From: Candidatus Binataceae bacterium
Lineage (GTDB): Bacteria > Desulfobacterota > Binatia > Binatales > Binataceae
Direction of reading: 5' to 3'
NCBI GenBank assembly: GCA_035650475.1
Contig: DASRHP010000006.1
Coordinates: 62,001-126,000 of the forward strand
Length of the DNA stretch: 64,000 bases
In this document: in pieces, positions 25,428-35,269 of the stretch
Layout: the number at the start of each line of letters is the position of its first letter
Position numbering within the stretch: the first letter of the stretch is position 1
Notes under the pieces: model-generated
Told to the model about the DNA's origin: nothing
Database searches by the model: none
Seen by the model: the letters and a program-made list of their open reading frames with translations, nothing else
Translations under genes and position numbers: made by a program

Positions 25428-27098
25428 TTACATCGGCGGTACCGGCTGACCCGTATCGGGGTCGAGGAAGAGCCGACGCGACGGGGCGCCGTTATCCGCG
25501 CTGAAGTCGAACATGTTATCCAGCGGACCGGCCAGCGCGTCGAACGAGCCGTTGCCGATCCGGCCAGTGCTCCAGTTGTCCTCGATAAAGCGCAGGATCG
25601 AGCTCTGGTCGGCGAGGCTGTGCGAGACGAAATTCGCCTTCGCCCACGGCGAGATGACGAGCAGCGGAATCCGCGGTCCATAGCCGCATCGTCCTTGGAT
25701 CACATTGCCTTGGTCGTCCTTGAGCGGAGTGCCGTTGCCGCATTTGCCCGCGCCGTTGAGCTGATCGCTGTTTTTCGTGTCGGAGGGGTTGGCCACCGCC
25801 GACGGATTGACGATCGGGCTCATCTGATGGTCGTACCAGCCGTCGGAGTCGTCCCAGTTGATGAAGACGGCGGTGCTGCTCCATAGCGGCGAACGTTCCA
25901 GAGCGTTGATCACGGTGACGATGAACTGCTGCTCGAGCAGCGGGTCGGAGTAGCCCGCGTGGCCGTCCATGTTGGCCGGCGCCTTGAGGAAGCTGACCGC
26001 GGGCAGGTTGCCAGCGCGGAGCGCGTCGAAGAAGTCGTGGAGGTCGTATTCATGATTGGCGGCGTCGGCGCTGCTGCCGTACTGGCTCGGCGGCACCGAG
26101 GGGCGGATGTGATTAGGGTTGGCGGTTGAGGGCCAGTACTGGAAGAAGGCGTGATGCGGGATGTAGTCGGCGACCGAACCGCCGCCCGCGGCGGGGCTCT
26201 GCCGGGCGCATCCGGTGCTCCCGTCAGGGTTCTTCACCGTCAGGTCGAAGCCGCCCATGAACGAGCCCCAGCTGAGGCCCTTGGCGTCGAGGAGGTCGCC
26301 GATGTTCCTGCCACCCATCTGGATTGTTACGCCGGCCGAGCAGACGTCGCCGGTCGGATCCAGGTCGCCGACCAGGGTGCCGACGCCGTTGTTGATGTTC
26401 ACTACCTTGGCTGAGCTTCCCCCGGAGGGGGTTGCGGGATAGGTGTTGCCCGCCACCAGGTTGAGCAGGCCGGGGGTTGAGGGGCCGAAGGTAGTGCCGT
26501 AGGCGTTGTCGTTCATGGCGAAGTGCTGGGCGTAGTTCCACAACGCCGTGACCGTGTTGCCGTCGTAGTAGCCCATCACCAGGCCGCTGCCCTTGCCGTA
26601 ATCGAGGCATCCGCCGCCGCCCACGCCGACCGTGGCCGGGAACAGATCCATCAGGCCCTGATCGAACGCCTGCTGCTCGTGGCCGTAGTTGTGGTCCTGG
26701 TCGCAGGTCGCAGCCTGGGTGCGGTCGAGCCGGAAAGGATTGAGCGCGCTCGCACCGTTGGCTGGATTGCTGGCGTTGGGATTGTCGGTGAGCAGCACGC
26801 CCGTCGGCTCGCCCTGAGCCAACGTGCCGAGCCCGTTGACCGAGGGCGTTCCCCCACGGGCGTGGAATTGCGGTTCGCCCGAGGGGTTCTCAGCCTCGGG
26901 ATAGGTCGCAAAATAATGGTCGAAGGAGACGTTCTCCTGGAAAATTACGACGACGTGATGGATTGGCGTCGTCGGATCGGCGCCCTGATGGGTGCCGGCG
27001 AGGGCAAACTGGGTTGCTGCGGGAGCGCCGGTTAGGCTGATCGCCGCGGCGAGCGCGACGGCGCGCGTCGCTTTGCCAAGTCTTATCGATTTGCGCAT
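25428..27098 (-). CDS. Secreted phosphoesterase (acid phosphatase/phospholipase C family, PF04185-like)
   Basis: A 556-residue exported hydrolase. A Sec signal peptide (residues 1-35, basic start then AVALAAAISLTGAPAATQFALAG) precedes the catalytic domain with the family motif VVVIFQENVSFDHYFATYP; later landmarks are FINWDDSDGWYDHQMSP, GPRIPLLVISPWAK and SLADQSSILRFIEDNW near the C-terminus, all expected in alkaline-phosphatase-superfamily phosphoesterases. These act on phosphate mono- or diesters such as phospholipids; the exact substrate is unknown. Start ATG 27098 has AGGAGGGG on the minus strand. It is divergent from fumC and is probably a monocistronic, phosphate-scavenging gene (inference). 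Confidence 0.85.
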   Translation of the reverse strand: MRKSIRLGKATRAVALAAAISLTGAPAATQFALAGTHQGADPTTPIHHVVVIFQENVSFDHYFATYPEAENPSGEPQFHARGGTPSVNGLGTLAQGEPTGVLLTDNPNASNPANGASALNPFRLDRTQAATCDQDHNYGHEQQAFDQGLMDLFPATVGVGGGGCLDYGKGSGLVMGYYDGNTVTALWNYAQHFAMNDNAYGTTFGPSTPGLLNLVAGNTYPATPSGGSSAKVVNINNGVGTLVGDLDPTGDVCSAGVTIQMGGRNIGDLLDAKGLSWGSFMGGFDLTVKNPDGSTGCARQSPAAGGGSVADYIPHHAFFQYWPSTANPNHIRPSVPPSQYGSSADAANHEYDLHDFFDALRAGNLPAVSFLKAPANMDGHAGYSDPLLEQQFIVTVINALERSPLWSSTAVFINWDDSDGWYDHQMSPIVNPSAVANPSDTKNSDQLNGAGKCGNGTPLKDDQGNVIQGRCGYGPRIPLLVISPWAKANFVSHSLADQSSILRFIEDNWSTGRIGNGSFDALAGPLDNMFDFSADNGAPSRRLFLDPDTGQPVPPM

Positions 27099-27192
27099 GT
27101 TGGTTCCCCTCCTGTGGAACGCGAGTGGATGCGAAACATCGGCGCGGCAGCCTAGCGAGCCGGCGTTTTGCGCGCGTGACAGGCGGGTAAAT

Positions 27193-27220
27193 TTGGATGA
27201 ATCGCGGATAAACTTATGAT
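27193..27220 (+). promoter_or_regulatory. Candidate promoter in the phosphoesterase-fumC divergent gap
   Basis: The gap 27099-27457 has no gene. Within it TTGGAT (27193-27198) and TATGAT (27215-27220; 5 of 6) are 16 bases apart and would drive fumC with a leader of about 230 bases. The -35 is poor. Elsewhere in the gap I see only low-complexity GC-rich sequence. Confidence 0.25.
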
Positions 27221-27457
27221 GAAGCGGGCGCTGGCCGGGCGCGCAGGCCCGCCCCACTGGATGCGTGCGGCGGCCGTTGTAATGCCTGCGCGGGCGCGGG
27301 AAGCTTGAGGGCGGAGGCGGGCGGCGGCCTTGGCCATGCCGCCAGGCGCGTCGCAGGCGCTTGCATTGCAAAATCGCGCCCGAGCCTACAGACTTTCGCC
27401 CAGATTCGATGCGCCCGGCGCGACGCGCCGTCGCGCGCATCCGCAGAGGACCCACAG

Positions 27458-28861
<1,404 letters not shown>

Positions 28862-28957
28862 GCCGCCCGACCCAGGTGGGATATGGCGCGGGTGTCCCCG
28901 CGCGAGTAATCCCGAATTCCGCCGCGATCGACCATTAGAGGAGAGGAGACGCAACCC

Positions 28958-29503
28958 ATGGAAAAGCTGCCATCGGCTTACAAGCAGGTCGGCCCCAACC
29001 GTTACCGCGAAGCCTTCGGCCTGTTCTTCGAAGACTTCACGCCCGGCGACGTCTTCGAGCATCGCCCCGGCCGCACGTTGACCGAGACCGACAACACCTA
29101 CATGACGCTGCTCTGCATGAATACGCATCCGCTGCACTTCGACGCGGCGTACACCCAGACCACCGAATGGAAGCGGCCGCTGATGAATTCGCTGATCACG
29201 CTGTCGGTGGTCACCGGGATGAGCGTGCACAGCACCAGCCAGAACGCGGTCGCCAATCTGGGCTGGGACAAGGTGCGACTGTCCAATCCGGTCTTCGCCG
29301 GCGACACGCTCTATGCCGAGACCACCGTGCTATCGAAGCGCGAGTCGAAGAGCCGTCCGACCCAGGGGCTGATCAGCGTGCATACGGTGGGGATGAAGGT
29401 CGACGGACGGACGGGCGAGTCGGGAATCGTCGTGATCGAGTTCGACCGCACCTTCCTGGTGTATAAGCGCGACCACGCTCCGTTCACCAAGGCGAGTTAC
29501 TGA
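28958..29503 (+). CDS. MaoC-family dehydratase (hot-dog fold)
   Basis: A 181-residue single-domain MaoC-like hydratase. The family landmarks are EDFTPGDVFEHRPGRTLTETDNTYMT, MNTHPLHFDAAY (the hydratase Asn...His...Asp site), then LSNPVFAGDTLYAETTVLSKRES and VIEFDRTFLVYKR. It resembles mesaconyl-CoA/beta-methylmalyl-CoA hydratase-like proteins rather than the two-domain type at 10572. Start ATG 28958 is preceded by a strong AGGAGAGGAGA. The preceding gene is fumC at 96 bases; the downstream border is a palindromic terminator. The CoA substrate is unknown. Confidence 0.85.
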   Translation: MEKLPSAYKQVGPNRYREAFGLFFEDFTPGDVFEHRPGRTLTETDNTYMTLLCMNTHPLHFDAAYTQTTEWKRPLMNSLITLSVVTGMSVHSTSQNAVANLGWDKVRLSNPVFAGDTLYAETTVLSKRESKSRPTQGLISVHTVGMKVDGRTGESGIVVIEFDRTFLVYKRDHAPFTKASY

Positions 29504-29511
29504 TAAAACGA

Positions 29512-29543
29512 CGGCCGCCCGGACCAATTGGTCCGGGCGGCCG
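29512..29543. terminator. Bidirectional terminator between two convergent genes
   Basis: A perfect 16 + 16 palindrome: CGGCCGCCCGGACCAA (29512-29527) and TTGGTCCGGGCGGCCG (29528-29543). It is flanked by AAAAC on the left and GTTCCTT on the right, so a T-rich side exists in both directions. It separates the convergent stops of the MaoC gene and the luciferase-like gene. Confidence 0.85.
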
Positions 29544-29579
29544 GTTCCTTACGTAAGTTCGACGCGCCGGAGGTTCGCC

Positions 29580-30653
29580 TCAGGCCGCCGCGCGCGCCTG
29601 CTTCTTGAAGTACGGAATCACGTGGCGCTGCATCAGCTCCATGCTCCTGAGCACCTTGCGGCTGTCGAGGCCGCCCAACCGCGTCCAGCACAGAAGCTGG
29701 GTGAAGCCGTACCTGCGCTGGATCTCGGCAATGCGCTCGATGCAATGGTCGGGGTCGCCGCAGATAACCGCGCCCGCATCGATTAGCTGCTGCCAGCTGA
29801 CGGTTTCGGCGAGCTTGCGCGTCTGCGCGTACAGCTCGTAGGTCTTGACCGGCCCCTTCTCCGGCGGCGGCGCGACGTACTTGGCAATCGTCCGGTAGTA
29901 CCACATCACGGCATCGGCGAACTCGCGCCGGGCCTGCTCGGTGGTGTCGGCGCAGTACACCATGTTGAGCGCCGCGATCTCGCGCGTCGCCGGATCGTGG
30001 CCGCCGGCGATCAGCGCTTTGCGGTACTGGTCGAGCAGCGCGTCGGCACTCTTGCCCTGGAAGCCGAAGACCGGCGCGCACAGCAGATTGAAGCCCCACC
30101 TGCCCACCATCGCGAAGGTCGCGTCGGTGATGCCTGCGATCCACACCGGCGGATGCGGCTTCTGGAGCGGCTTGGGCCGCACCTCCTGGTCCTCGATATG
30201 GAAGTGAGCGCCTTTGAAGTTGACGCGCTCCTTGGTCCACGCCTGCAGGATGACCTCGAGCGCCTCGTTGAAAATCCCGCGCGATTTCTCCTGATCGACC
30301 TGGAAGCCGCGGTACTCGATCGGCTGGTAGCCGCGCCCGACGCCGAAATCGACCCGCCCGTCGCTCATCAGGTCGAGCAGCGCGAACTCCTCGGCGACGC
30401 GGATGGGATTGTGGAACGGCAGCACGACCACCCCGGTGCCGAGCCGGATGCGCTTGGTGACCGAGGCGACCGCCGCCAAGCTCAGCGCCGGCGAGGCGCA
30501 ATAGCCGTACTCGGAAAAGTGGTGCTCGGCGGGCCAGATCGAATCGAAGCCGAGATCTTCCGCCGCCCGCATCAGGTCGAGCTGTTCCTTAACGATCTGA
30601 TGCTCGGTTTTGCCGGCGGGGTTTTCGAACAGATGAAGCATGCCGAATTTCAT
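29580..30653 (-). CDS. LLM-class (luciferase-like) flavin-dependent monooxygenase
   Basis: A 357-residue TIM-barrel oxidoreductase. The start MKFGMLHLFENPAGKTEHQ, then RAAEDLGFDSIWPAEHHF, GTGVVVLPFHNPIRVAEEFALLDLMSDGRVDFGVGRGYQPIEYRGF and VWIAGITDATFAMVGRWGFNLL are standard for the bacterial luciferase superfamily, which uses FMN or F420. Start ATG 30653 follows GAGGAGGAG on the minus strand. Subfamily members attack alkanes, ketones, sulfonates or terpenoids; the substrate is not determined. It is separated from the DUF1329 gene upstream by a terminator, so it is its own unit. Confidence 0.9.
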   Translation of the reverse strand: MKFGMLHLFENPAGKTEHQIVKEQLDLMRAAEDLGFDSIWPAEHHFSEYGYCASPALSLAAVASVTKRIRLGTGVVVLPFHNPIRVAEEFALLDLMSDGRVDFGVGRGYQPIEYRGFQVDQEKSRGIFNEALEVILQAWTKERVNFKGAHFHIEDQEVRPKPLQKPHPPVWIAGITDATFAMVGRWGFNLLCAPVFGFQGKSADALLDQYRKALIAGGHDPATREIAALNMVYCADTTEQARREFADAVMWYYRTIAKYVAPPPEKGPVKTYELYAQTRKLAETVSWQQLIDAGAVICGDPDHCIERIAEIQRRYGFTQLLCWTRLGGLDSRKVLRSMELMQRHVIPYFKKQARAAA

Positions 30654-30897
30654 CGTCTCCTCCTCGAGGTGGCTCGCCTCCCTTAGGTGGGCGGCCGGTT
30701 TTTGGGATTCGGGCGCGGGCACGTTGCTGCGCCCCGCCGTACGCTGCTCAGATACTGCATCGGTTGTGCCAAGAGAACGCTTGCTTGCTTTTCAGGAAAC
30801 CAGCGCTGAGCCGTCTCGCTTTGCTCCCTCAGGAACCAGACTGGCCCGGCTCATAGACCCGATTCGGCACACCGAGGCAGACCGTCGCCACCCTCCC

Positions 30898-30943
30898 AAA
30901 AACGGCGTGGGCGGCTACCCTCTTTCGGGAATGCCGCCCACGC
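30898..30943 (-). terminator. Rho-independent terminator of the DUF1329 gene
   Basis: On the minus strand GCGTGGGCGGC (30943-30933) pairs with GCCGCCCACGC (30915-30905) over 11 bp, with CCC/GGG pairing in the loop, followed by C, G and five T (30902-30898). It lies 48 bases after the stop at 30991. The rest of the gap 30654-30990 holds no gene that I can see. Confidence 0.85.
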
Positions 30944-30990
30944 ACTGGCTCGCCTGCCATCCCAACAGGCTGAGCGACTGGCAGCCACCT

Positions 30991-32340
30991 CTACTGCATG
31001 ATGTGCATCAGGCCACCCGGCGTCGAGTAGCGCGTGATGTCCTTATATTGCTCGGGAACCGCGCCGTTGATCACGGTGTCGCGGCCCTTGGCGTCGGCGC
31101 CGAAGATATGGCTGGCATGGTCGTTCTGAACATCCCAGTACTGCTCGATGTAACGGCCCCAGGCGTAGGTCTGGCCGGAAGCCGGATCGGTTAGCGGACC
31201 CTTGGCCAAATGGGCGAACTTCCACGGCTGCATGTTGCTGTCGTAAAGCTCGATCCACAACGGCGCTATTGTCTGCTTGTCGAGGAACATCACGCGCTTG
31301 CCGTAGCAATAGCCCGCGGAGAGCGCCGGGATGCGCCGCACATCAATGATATAGGCGTCGCGCAGACTCCACTTGCCCCACGACGGCTTGGCCCAGCCCA
31401 ACGGCAGGTCGTAGTTCTCGGGGAATTTGCCGTCGGCGGTGGTCAACTCCATCTGGCCCAGGATCTTGCGATCGCCCAGCCAGTTGGCCTGGAAGTTGAC
31501 GAAGCCGCCGTTGAAGCCGGTTTTCTGATCGTCGTGGGTCATGTCGCTGCCGAGCAGCGGTGCGCAGCGTGCAGAAACCGACAGCCGCATCGTCCGCCGC
31601 AGCGCCGGTACGAAGACGTAGTTGTCCTCCTGGCGCGTGAAATCCTGCCAGAACAGCGTCAGGTCGGCGGTGTACTTCGACTCTTCAGGCTCGTCAACCA
31701 TGATGTATTCGGAGTAGTAGGCGCCACCCGCGCCCGGCTCGACGCGGGGCACGCCGGGATCGGTGTTAAAGGCCAGCGCCCGATAGATCAGCGTCGAGCG
31801 CACGCACGCCCGGTTGCCGAAGCGGTCCTGAGTGCAAAAGCTGACGAGCCCGGTCTCCGGCGACTGCACATAAAGGTGCGCGCCCGGAGGGAACCATTCG
31901 TCCACAAGGATCTTCCATCCCTTGTGCGGCTCCTGTGGATTGGGGAACGGCATCCCGGCGACGTAGTTCTCGATATTCATCCCGCCATTGGGCAGCGTCA
32001 CAATCCTCACCTGCCCGCTGTACTTCTCGGTCGCCTCGCGATAGCTCGGCGGCAGCGGATGGTCCACCGTCGGCCCGATCTCCATCACGACGTCCGACGG
32101 CATCTTCCAGAAGTACTTGCCCTCGAACATCGCGACCATCCCCGGCGGCATAAACTCCTTATACTTGCGCCAGTTGTCCATGGTGATCCGGGTGCCGGGG
32201 GGAATCGTTCCCTGGGTAGCGGTCGCTGCGAGATAACTCTGCATCTCGTCCTCGGCCGCCGCTGCGACGCGCGGCATCGCGGCCAGCGCGATCGCAGCAA
32301 GCGTCAGACAAAGCGTCGACAGCCTCCTTGTACAGCTCAT
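30991..32340 (-). CDS. DUF1329-family exported protein
   Basis: A 449-residue protein with a Sec signal peptide (residues 1-29, MSCTRRLSTLCLTLAAIALAAMPRVAAAA). The body has the DUF1329 features DEWFPPGAHLYVQSPETGL, RRTMRLSVSARCAPLLGSDMTHDD, GDRKILGQMELT and DAYIIDVRR. The domain resembles outer-membrane lipoprotein-binding folds (LolA/LppX-like) and is often found with RND transporters and steroid or hydrocarbon catabolism in Gram-negatives (from memory). No RND gene is nearby. Start ATG 32340 is consistent with the signal peptide. Role suggested: periplasmic lipid or hydrophobic compound handling. Confidence 0.85.
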   Translation of the reverse strand: MSCTRRLSTLCLTLAAIALAAMPRVAAAAEDEMQSYLAATATQGTIPPGTRITMDNWRKYKEFMPPGMVAMFEGKYFWKMPSDVVMEIGPTVDHPLPPSYREATEKYSGQVRIVTLPNGGMNIENYVAGMPFPNPQEPHKGWKILVDEWFPPGAHLYVQSPETGLVSFCTQDRFGNRACVRSTLIYRALAFNTDPGVPRVEPGAGGAYYSEYIMVDEPEESKYTADLTLFWQDFTRQEDNYVFVPALRRTMRLSVSARCAPLLGSDMTHDDQKTGFNGGFVNFQANWLGDRKILGQMELTTADGKFPENYDLPLGWAKPSWGKWSLRDAYIIDVRRIPALSAGYCYGKRVMFLDKQTIAPLWIELYDSNMQPWKFAHLAKGPLTDPASGQTYAWGRYIEQYWDVQNDHASHIFGADAKGRDTVINGAVPEQYKDITRYSTPGGLMHIMQ

Positions 32341-32657
32341 GGCCTGTGGCCCTCCTCTGCGTCAGCGGCAGGAATCGCTGATTGAGGAGTGTGCATCATC
32401 GGTGCCAAGAAAACGTTTGGTGGAATCGGAGCCGCGCCGGCAGTCGCATGACGCCTTTTGTTTCCGCAGGCGCCAAAGCGTTCCGCCATTGTGCCGATCG
32501 AAACAGACCGCACGGCGGCGAATCGACCCGCCGCGCCGCTCGCCCGCATATACAGGTCGGTTTGCTGAAGCGTGACGGACCCTGCCGACGCTCTGCCTCG
32601 GGCACGCTAAATGCCTAATCGGCTTGTGTGAACGACGTAGAAAGGAGCCGTGCGGTG

Positions 32658-33296
32658 ATGTCCAACAAAATAGATGAACGGATGTCGACCGCCGACGGCC
32701 TGCTTGCGGGACTGTTCGGCGCGGTCGTAGTGATTGCCTCCTTCATGCTTCTCGACATGGCACGCGGAGCGGTCGTTGCCGCGCCGGCGCCGGAAGGCGG
32801 CGCGGATTTGACTGCCTACTTCTGGCGCACGATGGCGACCGGCGGGATGCTGTTCGCGGCCTTCTCGTTGATCGGCGTCGCCGGCGAGTGGCTGCTGCGC
32901 CGCGGCGAACGCGACGCCTCGCGCTTGCCGCCGATCACGGTTTTCGTCGCCGCGCTCTTCGTCTTCGCGATCGTCGGCGCGCTGCTGTTGGGGCCAGCGG
33001 CCGAGCATGCGCTGCCGTGGTGGAAAGTGATGCTTGCCGCGCTGGCCGGCGGCGCTGCGATGATCGGCTATTTGCTGTCGCGCGAGCCAGTCCTCGCCCA
33101 CGACGCCTGGCAGGCATGGCACGGGCTGCTCGGGCGGCGGGTCGAGGTTATCTGCCCCGAGACCCGTGCCCCCACCATGATCACGGTGGATCAGCGCAGC
33201 GGATGGATTCAGTCGTGTGCGCGATGGCCGGCGCGCTATACCTGCGCGCGAAACTGCGTGGAGCGTCGGCCGGAAACCGACCAGCCGCAGCGTTAA
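32658..33296 (+). CDS. Four-helix membrane protein with a Cys-rich C-terminal tail, unknown function
   Basis: A 212-residue protein. AAGGAG at 32640-32645 supports a start at GTG 32655 or ATG 32658; a GTG at 32628 is possible but lies before the ribosome site. Four hydrophobic segments are visible: LLAGLFGAVVVIASFMLL, GMLFAAFSLIGVAGEWLL, TVFVAALFVFAIVGALLL and VMLAALAGGAAMIGYLLS. A cytoplasmic or periplasmic tail of about 60 residues follows, with the cysteine set VICPET, SCARW, YTCARNC. The four cysteines could bind zinc or an iron-sulfur cluster, but no family is recognised. It lies alone between a divergent DUF1329 gene and a convergent carboxylase gene. Confidence 0.6.
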   Translation: MSNKIDERMSTADGLLAGLFGAVVVIASFMLLDMARGAVVAAPAPEGGADLTAYFWRTMATGGMLFAAFSLIGVAGEWLLRRGERDASRLPPITVFVAALFVFAIVGALLLGPAAEHALPWWKVMLAALAGGAAMIGYLLSREPVLAHDAWQAWHGLLGRRVEVICPETRAPTMITVDQRSGWIQSCARWPARYTCARNCVERRPETDQPQR

Positions 33297-33374
33297 GCGC
33301 GCGCAGTTGGGCGGTCGCCGGAGGGATCTGTTTTGCCGGCGACCGCTCCGGTCGCCCGCCGGTTTCCTTCCGGA

Positions 33375-33445
33375 TGGTCATTCGGAGCGAAGCGCGCAGC
33401 GCGAGCGAAGCGAAGTCTGTCGGAGAGCTTCGGACAAGCGAAGCG
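33375..33445. repeat. Dispersed repeat, copy 3 (long form)
   Basis: TGGTCATTCGGAGCGAAGCG starts the copy, followed by CGCAGCGCGAGCGAAGCGAAG and then TCTGTCGGAGAGCTTCGG. It lies in the convergent gap between the membrane protein gene and the carboxylase gene. The GTCGGAGAG part recurs in inverted orientation next to copy 1 (11585-11594 region). Confidence 0.65.
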
Positions 33446-33523
33446 CCTACCGTCGTCCGCGAGGCGATTCTTGCGGGGCCCTGAAGGCGTGTCCTCCGAA
33501 GGCCGTCGCGCCCGCCGCGCACG

Positions 33524-35140
33524 CTACATCCGGAACACGCCGAAACCGGTGGCGGGCGGGATGCCGGCGTTGAGCGAGGCCGCGATCCCCAGCGCCAGTA
33601 CCGCGCGCGTCTCGAGCGGGTCGACCACGCCGTCGTCCCATAGCCGGGCGCTCGAGTAGTAGCAGCTCGATTCGTACTCGTACTTCTCCAGCGTCGGGCG
33701 CATGAACTCGGCCTGCTCCTCCGCCGTCATGCTCTTGCCCTGCGCCCTGAGCTGGTCGAGCTTGACCGTGAGCAGCGTGTTGGCCGCCTGCTCGCCGCCC
33801 ATCACCGAGATCCGCGCGTTCGGCCACATGAAGAGCAGCCGCGGCGAGTACGCCCGCCCGCACATTCCGTAGTTGCCCGCGCCGTTGGAGGCGCCGATCA
33901 CCACGGTGAACTTGGGCACCTGCGCGTTGGCCACCGCGTTGACCATCTTGGCCCCGTCCTTTGCGATCCCGCCCTGTTCGTAGCGCTTGCCGACGATGAA
34001 GCCGGTGATGTTCTGGAGAAAGAGCAGCGGGATGCGCCGCGCGCAGCAGAGCATGATGAAGTGCGTGGCCTTGAGCGCCGATTCGCTGAACAGCACGCCG
34101 TTGTTGGCGATGATCCCGACCGGGTAGCCGTAGATCCGTGCAAAGCCGGTCACCAGCGAAGTGCCGTAGCGCGGCTTGAACTCGTGCATCCGGCTACCGT
34201 CGACGAGCCGCGCGATCACCTCGCGCACCTCGTACGGCTTGCGCGTGTCGGCCGAGACTATTCCGTAGATTTCGCGCGGGTCGTAGTAGGGATCCTCGGG
34301 TTCCTCCTGCTGGAGCGTGTACTCGGGAGCGACGCGCGGCCCGAGGTTCTCGAAGATCGCGCGCGCGATCGCAAGCGCGTGCTCGTCGTCCTCGGCCAGA
34401 TGGTCGCTGACGCCGGAGAGCCGGGTGTGGACGTCGCCCCCACCGAGCTCCTCGGCGCTGACCTGCTCGCCGGTCGCCGCACGGACCAGCGGCGGCCCGC
34501 CGAGGAAGATCGTGCCCTGCTCGCGCACGATGATGTTTTCGTCGCACATCGCGGGCACGTAGGCGCCGCCTGCCGTGCACGAGCCCATCACCACCGCCAT
34601 CTGCGCGATCCCCGCCGCCGACATCCGCGCCATGTTGTAGAAGATGCGCCCGAAGTGCTCGCGGTCGGGAAAGACCTCGGACTGGAGCGGCAGGAAGGCG
34701 CCGCCGGAATCGACCAGGTACACGCACGGAAGCCTGTTCTCCATCGCGATCTCCTGCGCGCGCAGATGCTTCTTGACCGTGATCGGGTAGTAGGTGCCGC
34801 CCTTGACCGTGGCGTCGTTGGCAACCACCACCACTTCGCGCCCGTGGACCCGTCCCACGCCGGTGACGATGCCTGCCGCCGGCGCCTCGTCGTCGTACAT
34901 TCCCCACGCGGCCAGCGGCGAGAGCTCCAGAAAAGCGCTCTGCGGATCGCACAGCTTCTTGATCCGCTCGCGCACCAGCAGCTTGCCGCGCTCGAGATGG
35001 CGGCGCCGCGCGTGTTCGGGCCCGCCCTGGCGCGCGCGCTCGACCGCCTCGCGCAGCCGCTTGACCGCCGCCTCCATCGTCTCCGCGTTGTGGCGGTACT
35101 CGGGGCTCGACGTATTGATCCGGCTTTCGATTCGTTCCAT
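33524..35140 (-). CDS. mccB: Acyl-CoA carboxylase beta subunit (methylcrotonyl-CoA carboxylase type)
   Basis: A 538-residue carboxyltransferase subunit. It has the acyl-CoA carboxylase beta features: [94 protein letters not shown] and the C-terminal [24 protein letters not shown]. The words GGAFLPLQ...[10 protein letters not shown] are typical of 3-methylcrotonyl-CoA or geranyl-CoA carboxylase rather than PccB/AccD. These act in leucine or terpenoid breakdown. The biotin-containing alpha subunit is not in the window, so the gene is an orphan here. Start ATG 35140 is the natural N-terminus ([15 protein letters not shown]). Confidence 0.9.
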   Translation of the reverse strand: MERIESRINTSSPEYRHNAETMEAAVKRLREAVERARQGGPEHARRRHLERGKLLVRERIKKLCDPQSAFLELSPLAAWGMYDDEAPAAGIVTGVGRVHGREVVVVANDATVKGGTYYPITVKKHLRAQEIAMENRLPCVYLVDSGGAFLPLQSEVFPDREHFGRIFYNMARMSAAGIAQMAVVMGSCTAGGAYVPAMCDENIIVREQGTIFLGGPPLVRAATGEQVSAEELGGGDVHTRLSGVSDHLAEDDEHALAIARAIFENLGPRVAPEYTLQQEEPEDPYYDPREIYGIVSADTRKPYEVREVIARLVDGSRMHEFKPRYGTSLVTGFARIYGYPVGIIANNGVLFSESALKATHFIMLCCARRIPLLFLQNITGFIVGKRYEQGGIAKDGAKMVNAVANAQVPKFTVVIGASNGAGNYGMCGRAYSPRLLFMWPNARISVMGGEQAANTLLTVKLDQLRAQGKSMTAEEQAEFMRPTLEKYEYESSCYYSSARLWDDGVVDPLETRAVLALGIAASLNAGIPPATGFGVFRM

Positions 35141-35269
35141 CGCCTTCCTCTCGAAGCAAGCGCGAGCGCGCGGCGCTCGGATAGTGCCTGTGGCCGCGCC
35201 GTGGGCTAGATATTAGCTTGACCGGACGGCGGACGGCGAAGCCGCCGCAAGGGAACCGGCGGCACGACG

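Noticed and set aside
28886..28903. Hairpin GCGCGGG/CCCGCGC after fumC as a terminator
   Set aside because: Only 7 bp and no T-rich tail; common in such GC-rich DNA.
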